Part shown: one piece after another, positions 43,970 through 54,381 of the stretch | Numbering within the stretch: the stretch's first letter is position 1 | Layout of the letters: every line of letters starts with the position of its first letter | Source of the DNA: Bradyrhizobium arachidis | GTDB taxonomy: Bacteria; Pseudomonadota; Alphaproteobacteria; Rhizobiales; Xanthobacteraceae | Length of the DNA: 64,000 nucleotides | Assembly (NCBI RefSeq): GCF_024758505.1 | Contig: NZ_CP077970.1 | Location: 868,001-932,000, forward strand | Reading direction: 5' to 3' | Made by a program: the position numbers and the translations under genes | Notes under the pieces: generated by a model | Databases searched by the model: none | Seen by the model: the letters and a program-made list of their open reading frames with translations, nothing else | What the model was told of the DNA's origin: nothing

Positions 43970-46900
43970 TTGAATTACGCTGGCAAGTTTGACGCCGCGC
44001 TTTCCTTGGATGGCCAGGGTTTTCATTCCCCAGCCCATCGCCATGTCGATTTTTTTTCCGTCGAGGGCCACGGCAAGGTTCCGGCGGGCGCCTTCGTTGT
44101 TCCCGATCCCAACCTGATCTTCCACGGCGATTTCAAGCGCGCCGGCGTCGACCTGGTGCTGTCCCGCGACGGTCAGGAATTCGTCCTTCACGATTATTTC
44201 AAGGGCGAGAAGCGCGCGGCCATCGCTTCGCCCGACGGCGCCCATCTCACCGGGGAACTCGTCGATGCGCTCACCGGTCACGTTCAATATGCCCAAGCCG
44301 CCCCCGGGGCCGGCGCTGGCCAGGTCATCGGCCACGTCACCAAGCTCACCGGCGGCGCGACCGCCATCCGCAACGGCGTCTCGATCATCCTGAACAACGG
44401 CGACAATGTCGAGAAGGGCGACGTCGTCTCCACCGGCTCGGACGCGACGCTCGGCATCACCTTCATCGACGGCACCGTGTTCGGCCTGTCCGCCAATGCG
44501 CGGATGGTGCTGAACGAGATGGTCTACGACCCCAACGGGTCGAACAATTCCTCGTTGCTCAGCCTGGTCGCGGGCACGATCACCTTCGTCGCCGGCGAGA
44601 CCGCCAAGCACGGCGACATGAAGATCGACACCCCGGTCGCGACCATGGGCATCCGCGGCACCGCCGTGCTGTCGCAGCTCGAGTTCTTCATCCCGCCGCC
44701 GACCATCGACAACCCGACACCGCAACCGGAGCCGAAGGTCAGCTTCCAGGTGCTGGTCGAGCCGGACGGCACCACCGGCTCCTACATCCTGTTCGACAAG
44801 ATCACGCTGCTGCCGATCGCCACCGTCAACCAGGCGGGGCAGATGATCCAGATCAGCGGCGGCAACGTCACGATCGGCAATGCGCTGCTGTCGCCGGAAG
44901 TGCAGAAGCTGATCACGGACGTGTTCACGCTGAAGTTCACGGACAACACCAACAATAATACCAAGCTGACCACGAACTTCACCGATACGGTCACACCCGA
45001 CAGCAATGGGCTGCTGTTCAAGACAGTGGCCGGTGCGGAGGTGCTCGCGACCTACGTCAACACGGTCAACACCGGGAACAATGGGACGCCGCAGGACACC
45101 AGGACGGTCGCCGATCGCATTCCCGGCCCGCCGAACGCCGTCGTGCTCGACAGCAATGGCCAGCCAAGGGTGGCCTTCACGCTGACCGAACTGTTCAACA
45201 AGACGGGTGATACCGGTACGGACAGCGTCGGCGGCCGGATCAGTTTCGTCGACGTCAATCTCGGCGACAGGCCGACGGTGCAGATTGACTTCAAGTCCGT
45301 CACCTATCAGAACGCCAACCATCAGGACGTGACGAGCGGGCTGTCCGCGCTGCAGAAGGCCGATGTCGCCGCGACCGAGGTCAAGATTGTCGTTACTCCC
45401 GACGCCGGCAATACCAACAACGGCTCGGCGCAGTGGAGCTACAGCGTCCCTGACAAGGCCTTCGACTTCCTCGCCGCCGGCGAGGTGCTGACGCTGACCT
45501 ACATGGTCCGTGTCGACAACAATTTCAGCGTCAACCCCGAAACTGCCTTCATCCCGATCACCATCACGATATCAGGCACCAACGACAAGCCGGTGATCGC
45601 GACCAGCGTGCCGACCATCACCTTTGCCGGCGGCACCAGCGTTCCCGGCGGCCCGCTGACCTCAAGCGTTCCGACCTCGGGCACCCTGACCTTCACCGAC
45701 GTCGACCTCACCGATACGCACACGGTCTCGGTCAAGCTGACCAGCGCCAGCCTGCCCGGCGGCACCGTGCCGCCGGCGCCGCTCGCGGCGTTCCAGAACG
45801 CGCTCTCGGTCTCGCTCGCCGGCCACGACAGCACCGGCAGCGGCACTGGCGTCATCAGCTGGTCGCTGGCCGATCTTCCGGTCTATCTCGCCGATTTCAT
45901 CCCGGAGGACGCGGTCCTGACGCTGACCTACACGGTTACGCTGACGGATTCGCAAGGCGCGACCTCGACGCAGACCATCACAGTCACCATCACGGGCACC
46001 GACAGCCCGGCGGTGGTCTGGATCGCGACCGCGCAGGCGGGCTCGCCTCCCGGCGGCTTCTGGAAGGACGGGGCGAACTGGGAAACCGGCACCGTGCCGA
46101 CGATCGACGACGACGTCATCGTCATCACCGACCAGTTGCATGGCCTGACGCCCTCTTATCCGGTCACGATCGACGAGGCGGCGTTCGCGAAATCGCTGAC
46201 CATGAACGATTTCGGCGGCCCGCCGCCGGAAGTGATCAACAACAGCTCGCTGACGATCGCGGGCGCCCTCAACCTCAGCGCCGATTCGATCCTGACCAAT
46301 TCCGTGACGGGCACCATCACCGTCGGCGGCAAGGCCGAGATCCTCGACACCAGCGTGCTGACCAATGCCGGCCAACTGACGCTTTCGGCCGGCGGTGATT
46401 TCGGCAGCCAGACCACGATCACCAATTCCGGCACGCTGGAGCTGGCCGGTGGCACGCTCAATCTGCTCGGCACCGTCGACAACACCGGCGGCACGTTCCA
46501 GGTCGACGGTGGCGCCACGCTGGCGCTCGACAGCGGCACCATCGACGGCGGTACGGTTACGATCGCGGGCACGCTGGAGCTCGACGGCAGCAGCGTCATC
46601 AAGAACGGTACGCTCGGCAATTCCGGCGCGGTTGATGTCAACGGAACCGCCGAATTCGACAATGAAGCGGTCGACAATGCCGGCGGCACGATCACGATCG
46701 CCGCGGCCGGCGCGCTGGTTCTGAGCGGCAGCACGGTGACCGGTGGCACCGTCACCGACAACGGCACCATCCACGTCACCGGCAACAGCGCAATCAACGG
46801 CGCCTCCGTCACGGGCGGCGGCATCACCGTCGATGCGGCCAAGACGCTGACCCTGAATAATACGACCGTCACCAACAGCACGATCATCGACAACGGCACG

Positions 46901-49900
46901 GTCAAGGTCGATGCCTCGAAGACGCTGAACATCAACGGCGTGGCCGTGACCGGCGGTGCCTTGAGCGTATCGGGCACGCTAAAGTCTTCCGGCGCGAGCT
47001 CGACCACCAACACGGCCATCACCAACAATTCGGTGATCGAGGCCATCGCCGGTCTCCTGACACTGTCAGCCACGACGTCGGTTGCGATCGCCAACAGCGG
47101 CACGCTGCGGGCCAATGGCGGTGAGCTCGACATTTCCGGCGAAGCGGTCACCAACACCGGCACGCTGGCCGCGATCAACGACTCTACGCTGAAGCTGATC
47201 TCGACGACGGTGACCAACACCGGCGGCACCGTTTCGGTGGAGTCAGGTTCGACCCTCGACCTCTCCGGCGCGACCATCACCGGCGGCACGCTGACGATCT
47301 CGGGCACGCTGGAATCGACCGGCATCAGCGCGATCAACGACGCCGACATCACCAATACCGGCACGATCACCGTTACCAGCGGCACGCTGACGATCGACCC
47401 GCCGGTCGTGCACACGATCACCAACCAAAATGTGATTGAGGCCAATGGCGGCACGCTCGACATCATCGGCGACCTGATCGTCAACACCGCGACGCTGCAG
47501 GCGATCAACGGCGGCACGCTGAAGCTCACCAATGTCACGGTCACCAATGCCGGCGGCACGGTGTCGACCGACGGCACCTCAAAACTCTATCTGACCGGTG
47601 TCTCGATCAACGACGGCACCTTGAGCAATGCCGGCAATCTCTATGGCGTGTCGGGCACCAACACGATCACGGCCGCCGTCACCAATACCGGCACGATCGA
47701 GGTGCAGGGCGGCACGCTGGATCTGGCGGGCGGCCTGACCGGCGCCGGCACGCTGATCATCGACGACGGCGCGACGCTGGCGCTTGGCGGTGCCGACGCC
47801 CAGACCGTCACCTTCGCGGGCGGCACTGACACGCTTCAGCTTGATAAGGGTGCAGGCTTCACCGGCACGATCGCGGGCGAGGCGTCGACCGGCGGCACCT
47901 TCACCGTCACCGGCAACGGCAACATCAATTCCACCAAGGGCGATGCGCTCGACTTCACGGCCTCGGGCGGCACGGTCGGCAATGCCGCCGACATCGTGTT
48001 GACGCCGACGGGCACGCTGACCGGCGCGACCAATGGTATCGTCGTCACCCAAAACGGTGTCGGCGACATTTCGCTGACCACCGGCGGCGACGTCACGGGC
48101 CTGTCCGGCGACGGCATCGTGCTGCATCACGGCGCGAGCGGCGCTGGCGATATCACCGCGACGATCGGCGCCTGCGTCACCGGTGCGGTCGGTCTCGACG
48201 TGCTTGCCAATGGCGACGGCGACGTCACCATCACCAACAACGGCACGATTACCGGCACCACCGGGGTCGGCATCCACGTCACCCAGGACGGCGCGGGCGC
48301 AACCGGTTCGACCCACATCACCAACACCGGCGCGGTGGTCGGTGCCGATGGCGAGGCCGCGATCTCCATCCAGGAGAATGCGACCGGCACGGCGCTGATC
48401 GACAATTCCGGCACCATCGGCCCCGACGGCGCCGGCACGGTGACGTCGACGACGGTGGCGATCCTCGAGACCGGCGGCGCCGTCACCATCAACAACAGCG
48501 GCGAGATCAACGGCAACATCTCGGTTGCGACTGCGACCTTCAACAACGAGGCCGGCGGCACCTGGACGGTGTCGGGCACCTCTGTGTTCGGCACCCTGTC
48601 GACGATCGACAACGCCGGCACGATCGATCTGCGCGACGGCGCCTCGATCGCCAGCGCGGATGGCTTGACCTTCGCCATCACCAATTCCAATGCGATCGAC
48701 AGTTGGGGCACGAATTCGATCACGGGCACCATCACCAACACCGGCACGATCGAGGTCGACAGCGGAACACTGACGCTGTTCGGTTCGCTGTCGGGTTCGG
48801 GCTCCGTCGCCATCGACGCCGATGCGACGCTCAAGCTCGAGGGCTCGGTGACGCAAACCGTGACCTTCTCTGGCGGCAACGCCGAGCTCGAGATCGGCAC
48901 CACGAGCTTTGACGGCACCATCGCGGGCCTGTCGTCGACCGACAAGATCGACCTGACGACGATCAAGTACGACATCGGCACCACGGCGACCTATGACGCG
49001 GTGACCGGCGAGCTCACCGTCAGTGACACCTACGGCCACAGCATCACGTTAAAACTGTCCGGCGACTACAGCAACGCGCATTTTGCCGGCAGCGACGACG
49101 GCAGCGGCAACACGCTGATCACGCTGAATGCTGCCGACGACGTGCCCGCCTTCGACGCTGCCGAGACCTCGCAAAGCACGAGCTTTGCCGAGCTCGACAA
49201 CACCACGGGCTCCTCGAGCACGGATCCGGCGCCGGCGGCGACCGGCACCATCCATTTCACCGACATCGACCTGACCGACCGGCCGACCGCGTCCGTCACG
49301 GACAATGCCGTGACCTGGACCGATGCCGACCACAGCACCGATCTCTCCGCGTCGCTCACTTCAGGCCAGATCAGTGCCATCGAGCAGGCGCTGACGCTTC
49401 AGCAGAGCGGCAACACCAACAACGGCGCCATCGGCTGGACCTATTCAATCGCCGACGGCGCGCTGGACTTCCTCGGCGAAGACCAGACCGTGACGCTGCT
49501 ATCCACCATCACGCTCGACGACCATCAGGGCGGTACCGACACTGCGCAGGTCAAGGTCACCATCACCGGCAAGAACGATGCGCCCGCCATCACCGCCGAG
49601 AGCGGTGACAGCACCCGCGCGACCCAACCGGAGACCGATGACGGACAGACGGCGCGGGGCACGCTGACCCTGTCGGACGCCGACGTCACCGACCACGTGT
49701 CGGTGTCGCTCGGCCACCTCGACGTCTATCTCGACGGCGTGCTCCAGACCGATACGGTCGGCGGCATCTCGCACGACACGCTCGCGACCTATCTGACCCT
49801 GCCGTCGGGCGATATCCTCGACGGCACCGGCACGCACGCGCAGTTCACCTGGGAATTCAACTCCAGCGGCGAGGCCTTCGATTTCCTCGCCAACGGCCAG

Positions 49901-51145
49901 ACGCTGTCGCTGCAATATACGATCGTGCCGAGCGACGGCCACACCTCGGCCGGGACCGGTGAGCAGGTCGTCACCATCGAGATATCAGGCACCAACGACG
50001 CGCCGACACTCGATTCCGCGACGCTCGCCTCTGTCGTCGGCAACGACAGCGATCCGGCCGGCAGCACCGTCAGCGATCTCTTTGCGGGCAAGTTCCACGA
50101 TGCCGATGCCGGCGCGAGCCTGAAAGCCATCGCTGTCACCGCCGACAATGCGACGGCCACCGAGGGCGTCTGGCAATACGAGGTCGCCGGAACCAGCCAG
50201 TGGATCGACATCGGATCGGTCGACGACCAGCACGCGCTGGTGCTCAGCCCCGACACGCTGATCCGCTTCGTGCCGGCGGACGGGTTCACCGGCACCCCGG
50301 GCACGCTCGGCGTTCACGCCCTCGATGACACCTATGCCGGCGCCGTCACGGGCGCATCGGCAGTGACGATCGACCTCACGAGTACGGGCACGGGCGGCAC
50401 CACGCCGGTGTCGGACACCGTCGCCACGATCGGTACCAGCGTGACGGCCCCGGCCGGCGGGCCGGTCATCGATACCGAGAGCTTCCTGATCGAGCACGTC
50501 AGGGAGAGCATTCCCCCCGTCGACGTCATCACCAATTTGGTGGTCACCGACACCGATCCGGGCGCGTCGACGGATCATTTCACCGTCACCGCAACGACCG
50601 CCCATGCGCCCGGCAGCAGCGTCTATCTGTCCTCGGAGTCCGGCTTGCTCAGCGAGATCAATCTGGGCTTCGAGAACGGCGTCACCTACGATCCAGGCCT
50701 GTCGCCGCCGGATACCGACCAGATCACGCTGACGGTCACCGATTCCGCGGGCCGCTTCGACACGGTCCACTTCATCTTCAACGAAGCCGGGGAAGGCCAG
50801 GGCATCACGCTGGAAGGCACCGACGGCAAGGACGTCATCTTCGCAACCGAGAGCAGCGACACGCTGATCGGCGGCGCTGCCAAGGACCAGTTCGTGTTCG
50901 CGCCGGGTTCGCCGCTGGTCATCGTCGAGCACACGGTCAAAGATTTCGAGGTGGGCGTCGACAAGATCGACCTGCGGCTGTTCGATGGCGTCGATTCATG
51001 GACCGACGTCAACAAGACCCAGGTGGGCAACGATACGGTGCTGACCGTCGAGGATCACGACACCATCCTGCTCAAGAACGTACTCGCCAGCAGTCTAAGC
51101 GCCGGCGACTTCATCGTCACGAACCACGGTGGCGGCATTCCTTGA
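43970..51145 (+). CDS. Giant FecR/VCBS-domain surface protein with type I secretion signal (putative adhesin)
   Basis: A 2,391-residue protein. Residues 1-115 are a conserved-looking head; 119-235 are a FecR-like domain (VIGHVTKLTGGATAIRNGVS, IDTPVATMGIRGTAVL). VCBS/cadherin-like domains follow at about 390-680, then a region of about 950 residues (690-1640) of glycine-, threonine- and asparagine-rich beta-helix-like repeats such as NTGTIEVQGGTLDLAGG. More VCBS-type domains lie at 1720-2010, and at 2270-2391 is a type I secretion C-terminal domain with a degenerate RTX motif (GTDGKDVIFATESSDTLIGG). There is no signal peptide. The start appears to be TTG at 43970; no ATG occurs in frame for over 200 residues. 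It probably leaves the cell through a PrtD/HlyD/TolC system and acts in adhesion (inference). Confidence 0.85.
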   Translation: MNYAGKFDAALSLDGQGFHSPAHRHVDFFSVEGHGKVPAGAFVVPDPNLIFHGDFKRAGVDLVLSRDGQEFVLHDYFKGEKRAAIASPDGAHLTGELVDALTGHVQYAQAAPGAGAGQVIGHVTKLTGGATAIRNGVSIILNNGDNVEKGDVVSTGSDATLGITFIDGTVFGLSANARMVLNEMVYDPNGSNNSSLLSLVAGTITFVAGETAKHGDMKIDTPVATMGIRGTAVLSQLEFFIPPPTIDNPTPQPEPKVSFQVLVEPDGTTGSYILFDKITLLPIATVNQAGQMIQISGGNVTIGNALLSPEVQKLITDVFTLKFTDNTNNNTKLTTNFTDTVTPDSNGLLFKTVAGAEVLATYVNTVNTGNNGTPQDTRTVADRIPGPPNAVVLDSNGQPRVAFTLTELFNKTGDTGTDSVGGRISFVDVNLGDRPTVQIDFKSVTYQNANHQDVTSGLSALQKADVAATEVKIVVTPDAGNTNNGSAQWSYSVPDKAFDFLAAGEVLTLTYMVRVDNNFSVNPETAFIPITITISGTNDKPVIATSVPTITFAGGTSVPGGPLTSSVPTSGTLTFTDVDLTDTHTVSVKLTSASLPGGTVPPAPLAAFQNALSVSLAGHDSTGSGTGVISWSLADLPVYLADFIPEDAVLTLTYTVTLTDSQGATSTQTITVTITGTDSPAVVWIATAQAGSPPGGFWKDGANWETGTVPTIDDDVIVITDQLHGLTPSYPVTIDEAAFAKSLTMNDFGGPPPEVINNSSLTIAGALNLSADSILTNSVTGTITVGGKAEILDTSVLTNAGQLTLSAGGDFGSQTTITNSGTLELAGGTLNLLGTVDNTGGTFQVDGGATLALDSGTIDGGTVTIAGTLELDGSSVIKNGTLGNSGAVDVNGTAEFDNEAVDNAGGTITIAAAGALVLSGSTVTGGTVTDNGTIHVTGNSAINGASVTGGGITVDAAKTLTLNNTTVTNSTIIDNGTVKVDASKTLNINGVAVTGGALSVSGTLKSSGASSTTNTAITNNSVIEAIAGLLTLSATTSVAIANSGTLRANGGELDISGEAVTNTGTLAAINDSTLKLISTTVTNTGGTVSVESGSTLDLSGATITGGTLTISGTLESTGISAINDADITNTGTITVTSGTLTIDPPVVHTITNQNVIEANGGTLDIIGDLIVNTATLQAINGGTLKLTNVTVTNAGGTVSTDGTSKLYLTGVSINDGTLSNAGNLYGVSGTNTITAAVTNTGTIEVQGGTLDLAGGLTGAGTLIIDDGATLALGGADAQTVTFAGGTDTLQLDKGAGFTGTIAGEASTGGTFTVTGNGNINSTKGDALDFTASGGTVGNAADIVLTPTGTLTGATNGIVVTQNGVGDISLTTGGDVTGLSGDGIVLHHGASGAGDITATIGACVTGAVGLDVLANGDGDVTITNNGTITGTTGVGIHVTQDGAGATGSTHITNTGAVVGADGEAAISIQENATGTALIDNSGTIGPDGAGTVTSTTVAILETGGAVTINNSGEINGNISVATATFNNEAGGTWTVSGTSVFGTLSTIDNAGTIDLRDGASIASADGLTFAITNSNAIDSWGTNSITGTITNTGTIEVDSGTLTLFGSLSGSGSVAIDADATLKLEGSVTQTVTFSGGNAELEIGTTSFDGTIAGLSSTDKIDLTTIKYDIGTTATYDAVTGELTVSDTYGHSITLKLSGDYSNAHFAGSDDGSGNTLITLNAADDVPAFDAAETSQSTSFAELDNTTGSSSTDPAPAATGTIHFTDIDLTDRPTASVTDNAVTWTDADHSTDLSASLTSGQISAIEQALTLQQSGNTNNGAIGWTYSIADGALDFLGEDQTVTLLSTITLDDHQGGTDTAQVKVTITGKNDAPAITAESGDSTRATQPETDDGQTARGTLTLSDADVTDHVSVSLGHLDVYLDGVLQTDTVGGISHDTLATYLTLPSGDILDGTGTHAQFTWEFNSSGEAFDFLANGQTLSLQYTIVPSDGHTSAGTGEQVVTIEISGTNDAPTLDSATLASVVGNDSDPAGSTVSDLFAGKFHDADAGASLKAIAVTADNATATEGVWQYEVAGTSQWIDIGSVDDQHALVLSPDTLIRFVPADGFTGTPGTLGVHALDDTYAGAVTGASAVTIDLTSTGTGGTTPVSDTVATIGTSVTAPAGGPVIDTESFLIEHVRESIPPVDVITNLVVTDTDPGASTDHFTVTATTAHAPGSSVYLSSESGLLSEINLGFENGVTYDPGLSPPDTDQITLTVTDSAGRFDTVHFIFNEAGEGQGITLEGTDGKDVIFATESSDTLIGGAAKDQFVFAPGSPLVIVEHTVKDFEVGVDKIDLRLFDGVDSWTDVNKTQVGNDTVLTVEDHDTILLKNVLASSLSAGDFIVTNHGGGIP

Positions 51146-51273
51146 GCCCCGCCGGTCGGTCGTGCGGCCCCACGGTGGCGAAAAATCGCGGCTTTTCGCG
51201 CCAAAAGGCGTAGCCAACCGTCCGCGAACGCTCCAAGATCGAACCGGAACCCAGGGCGGGAAGTCCAACAGGC

Positions 51274-53502
51274 ATGAAGCGGCTGAGGATATGGCGGCGG
51301 TGGTTCGCGCGGAAGTTCGGCTACGCGCGGCTGGTCTGTCTTGCGCTCCTCGTCGGCTTCGCCGCCTTGCGCATCGCCGATCCTGCCCCAGTCGAGGAGC
51401 TTCGCGTCCGCACCTTCGATCACTTCCAGGCCTGGGACTCCCGCAAGAAGACCGCAAGGCCCGTCGTCATCGTCGACATCGACGATCGGACCCTGAAGGC
51501 GGTCGGCCAGTGGCCATGGCCGCGGACCAAGCTTGCGGACCTCATCACCAATCTGACGCGGCTCGGTGCCGCCGCGATCGCCTTCGACGTGATGTTCCCC
51601 GAGCCCGATCGGCTCAATCCCGATATCGCGGTCGAGTCCTTCCGTAGTCTGGACGAGGCGACGCGTGAGAAGTTGAAGGCGCTTCCGAGCAACGACCAGA
51701 TGTTTGCCGAGGCGATCAAGCGTTCCCGCGTCGTGCTCGGCGAGGCCGGCCTTCCGGTCAGCAATTCGGAGCTCGACAAGAAGCTTCCGCAGACTGGACT
51801 GGCCACTCTGGGTGAGGATCCGCATCCTTTCCTGTTCGAATTTCCCGGCTTGCTGCGAAACATTCCGGTGCTCGAGGCGGCCTCCTCCGGCCGGGGTCTC
51901 CTGACCATCAAGCCCGAGCGCGACGGTATCGTGCGGCGGACGCCGATGATCACGCAGGCCCAGGGCGTGATCCTGCCGTCGCTGACCTTCGAGATGCTGC
52001 GCGTGGTGTCGGGCTCCAGCACCATCCTGGTCAAGACCGACAAGGAAGGCATCCGCAGCATCGGCGTGAAGGGCTTTACGATCCCGACCGACAAGAACGG
52101 CCAGCTCTGGGTGCATTTCGCCAAGCAGGATCCCACGATCTACGTGCCGGCAGTTGATGTGCTGGAAGGGCGTGTTGCGCCGGACAGGATCGCGCAACGG
52201 CTGGTGCTGATTGGCACCTCGGCAGCAGGACTCAACGACATCAAGACGACGCCGGTTGAGCCCGCCATGCCCGGCGTCGAAATCCACGCTCAGGTGCTGG
52301 AGAGCGCGCTGACTGGCTCGATCGTCTCGCAGCCGAACTACGGCATCGCGATCGAGTTTTTTGCCGCCATGATCATGGGCATTTTGGTGATCGTCTTCGC
52401 GCCGAAGTTCGGGCCTGTCACGCTGGTCGGCGTCGGCGCGCTGTTCGCTTCGGTGTTGATCGGCTTCTCCTTGTACTATTATATGCGCTATCGCCTCTTG
52501 ATCGATGCGACCTATCCGCTGTTCTCGACCACCGCGATCTATTTGACGCTGATCTTTGCAAGCTTCGTGCGCGAGCAGCAGCAGCGCAAGCAGATCCGAG
52601 GCCAGTTCGCGCAGTACATGTCACCGGTGCTGGTCGAGCAGATGGCACAGTCGCCGGAAAAGGTCGTACTCGGCGGCGAGGAGCGCGAGTTGACGATCAT
52701 GTTCTCCGACGTCCGCGGCTTCACCACGATCTCGGAGAGCTACAAGCACGATCCGCAGGGCCTGATCGCGCTGATGAACCGCTTCCTGACGCCGCTCACC
52801 GACGTGATCATCGAAAAGAAGGGCTACGTCGATAAGTACATGGGCGACGCCATCATGGCGTTCTGGAACGCACCGCTCGATGACAAGCAACACGAGATCA
52901 ACGCCTGCGAGGCGGCGGTCGCCATGCTCGAGCAGATCGACGAGGTCAACAAGGACCGCGAGGAAGAAGCCGCCGACGGCGGCCATGTGTACATCCCGCT
53001 CAATGTCGGCATCGGCCTCAACACGGGTATAGGCGTGGTCGGCAACATGGGGTCCGACCAGAAGTTCAACTATTCGGTGCTCGGCGACAGCGTCAACCTG
53101 GCCTCGCGCCTGGAAGGGCAGACCAAGGAATACGGCTTCCCGATCATCGTCGGCTCGAAGACCGCGCTTGCTGCCAGGGAAAAATTCGCGATCCTCGAGC
53201 TCGACTTCATCATGGTCAAGGGCAAGACCGAGCCGGAGGTGATCTACGCCATCGCCGGCCGCGAGGACGTCATGCACTCGGCCGCTTTCCAGCGCCTGCG
53301 CAACATCACCATCGAGATGCTCGCCTGCTACCGCAGCCGCGACTGGCAGGGCGCGCTCGATGCGATCGAGCGCGGCCGCAAGAGCGAAGACGCCGACACG
53401 CTGGAGAAGCTGTTCAATCTCTACGAGTCGCGGATCGAGGAGTTCAAGGAATCCCCGCCGCCCGACGACTGGAACGGCGCATTCGCGCTGTTGACGAAGT
53501 AG
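51274..53502 (+). CDS. CHASE2 domain adenylate cyclase (class III)
   Basis: A 742-residue membrane protein. An N-terminal helix (about residues 18-36) leads to a periplasmic CHASE2 sensor domain (about 40-345; VVIVDIDDRTLKAVGQWPWPRTK). Three helices follow at about 350-435, then a class III cyclase domain at about 465-640. The metal aspartates are in MFSDVRGFTTISE and KYMGDAIMAFW. The base-specifying residues are lysine and aspartate (QKFNYSVLGDSVNLASRLEG), which indicates cAMP rather than cGMP. It begins 128 bases after the giant adhesin gene on the same strand, so cAMP signalling may be linked to surface attachment (inference). Confidence 0.93.
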   Translation: MKRLRIWRRWFARKFGYARLVCLALLVGFAALRIADPAPVEELRVRTFDHFQAWDSRKKTARPVVIVDIDDRTLKAVGQWPWPRTKLADLITNLTRLGAAAIAFDVMFPEPDRLNPDIAVESFRSLDEATREKLKALPSNDQMFAEAIKRSRVVLGEAGLPVSNSELDKKLPQTGLATLGEDPHPFLFEFPGLLRNIPVLEAASSGRGLLTIKPERDGIVRRTPMITQAQGVILPSLTFEMLRVVSGSSTILVKTDKEGIRSIGVKGFTIPTDKNGQLWVHFAKQDPTIYVPAVDVLEGRVAPDRIAQRLVLIGTSAAGLNDIKTTPVEPAMPGVEIHAQVLESALTGSIVSQPNYGIAIEFFAAMIMGILVIVFAPKFGPVTLVGVGALFASVLIGFSLYYYMRYRLLIDATYPLFSTTAIYLTLIFASFVREQQQRKQIRGQFAQYMSPVLVEQMAQSPEKVVLGGEERELTIMFSDVRGFTTISESYKHDPQGLIALMNRFLTPLTDVIIEKKGYVDKYMGDAIMAFWNAPLDDKQHEINACEAAVAMLEQIDEVNKDREEEAADGGHVYIPLNVGIGLNTGIGVVGNMGSDQKFNYSVLGDSVNLASRLEGQTKEYGFPIIVGSKTALAAREKFAILELDFIMVKGKTEPEVIYAIAGREDVMHSAAFQRLRNITIEMLACYRSRDWQGALDAIERGRKSEDADTLEKLFNLYESRIEEFKESPPPDDWNGAFALLTK

Positions 53503-53540
53503 CGTTGGCGTGAGGAGGTCGCTCGCGACACATTTCCGGT

Positions 53541-53674
53541 GTCGTCCTGGCGAAGGCCAGGACCCATAACCCCTGGGAGTAATCGCGGGGCGAATCTGGC
53601 AACCACGAGTCTTCGCCAAACCACTTCCTGTGGTTATGGGTCCCGGATCTGCGCTTACGCTTGTCCGGGACGAC
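53541..53674. repeat. Inverted-repeat element, copy of the one at 12373-12531
   Basis: GTCGTCCTGG at the left end and CCGGGACGAC at the right frame an element that shares ACCACGAGTCTTCGCCAAAC with the copy at 12373-12531. AGGACCCATAACC and GGTTATGGGTCC form an inner stem. It lies between the convergent cyclase gene and the next minus-strand gene. Confidence 0.75.
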
Positions 53675-53717
53675 GGCGGTGATTGTTGAAGCCGCCAGCC
53701 TCAAGCTGCGCCCGCCG

Positions 53718-54356
53718 CTACTCCGCCGACAGCCGCACCATCTGCCGCCCGCCGTTCATTTCCTTGAGGCGATTGACGTAGTTCTCGGGACGCAGCCAGC
53801 GCACCGGCGTCTTCAATCCCATGAAGCTTGCGATGCTGCCGATGAACGACGTGCAGTTGGCCGTTTCGGCGTTCCACACCAGTGAGTTCGCCTGCAACTG
53901 CTTGATGTAGGCGAACACCCGCTTTGCGTCCGCCTCGCTCAGATAGACCCGGTAGTTCGCGGTCAGATATTCCGGATCGAGATCGCCATAGCTCGCGCCG
54001 GTCTCGGCCGGCACAAATGTCAGGTGCCCGAGCACATAGGTGAAGGTTTCTCCGACCGGCGTGAGGCCCGCGACTTCGACGGCGCGTTCGCTCGTCTTGC
54101 CGTACCAGACGAAGGCATGGCCCCAGCTCGCAGCGGTCCTTGCCCTGAAGTCGACGTAGTAGGGCCCCTTGGTAGCGGCCTGCCGTCGGCCGGCCGGCGC
54201 TTCGCTGGACACAAGCGCATTCGCGTCAGCGATGCGCTTGTGCTGTTCGTGTGCGGATGCCGATGAACTCACGCATGGAAGCGAGGCCGCGAGTGTGACA
54301 CCCGCAAGCAGCGACAATCCCAATCTCTGAAGAGAACGCGCCACGCTCACCCCCAC
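53718..54356 (-). CDS. Exported hypothetical protein, possible DUF4105/permuted papain-like fold
   Basis: A 212-residue protein that starts with GTG at 54356 (or 54350) and has a signal peptide ending near SASA. The mature part contains SWGHAFVWYG and, about 110 residues later, NAETANCTSFIGSIASFMG. A histidine in a GHAF context followed by a cysteine in an NCT context is the pattern of the Lnb/DUF4105 and related permuted papain-like hydrolases, so a peptidase or amidase role is possible. This is a pattern-based guess. A small secreted protein gene lies immediately upstream on the same strand. Confidence 0.55.
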   Translation of the reverse strand: MGVSVARSLQRLGLSLLAGVTLAASLPCVSSSASAHEQHKRIADANALVSSEAPAGRRQAATKGPYYVDFRARTAASWGHAFVWYGKTSERAVEVAGLTPVGETFTYVLGHLTFVPAETGASYGDLDPEYLTANYRVYLSEADAKRVFAYIKQLQANSLVWNAETANCTSFIGSIASFMGLKTPVRWLRPENYVNRLKEMNGGRQMVRLSAE

Positions 54357-54381
54357 CAAGTTCAACGACGCGCGTGTGCGC

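Noticed and set aside
44284..50932. Many long minus-strand frames opposite the giant surface protein
   Set aside because: They mirror the codon pattern of the plus-strand repeats, are rich in alternating Asp/Arg or Val/Pro, have no recognisable domains or ribosome sites, and overlap a clearly coding gene.
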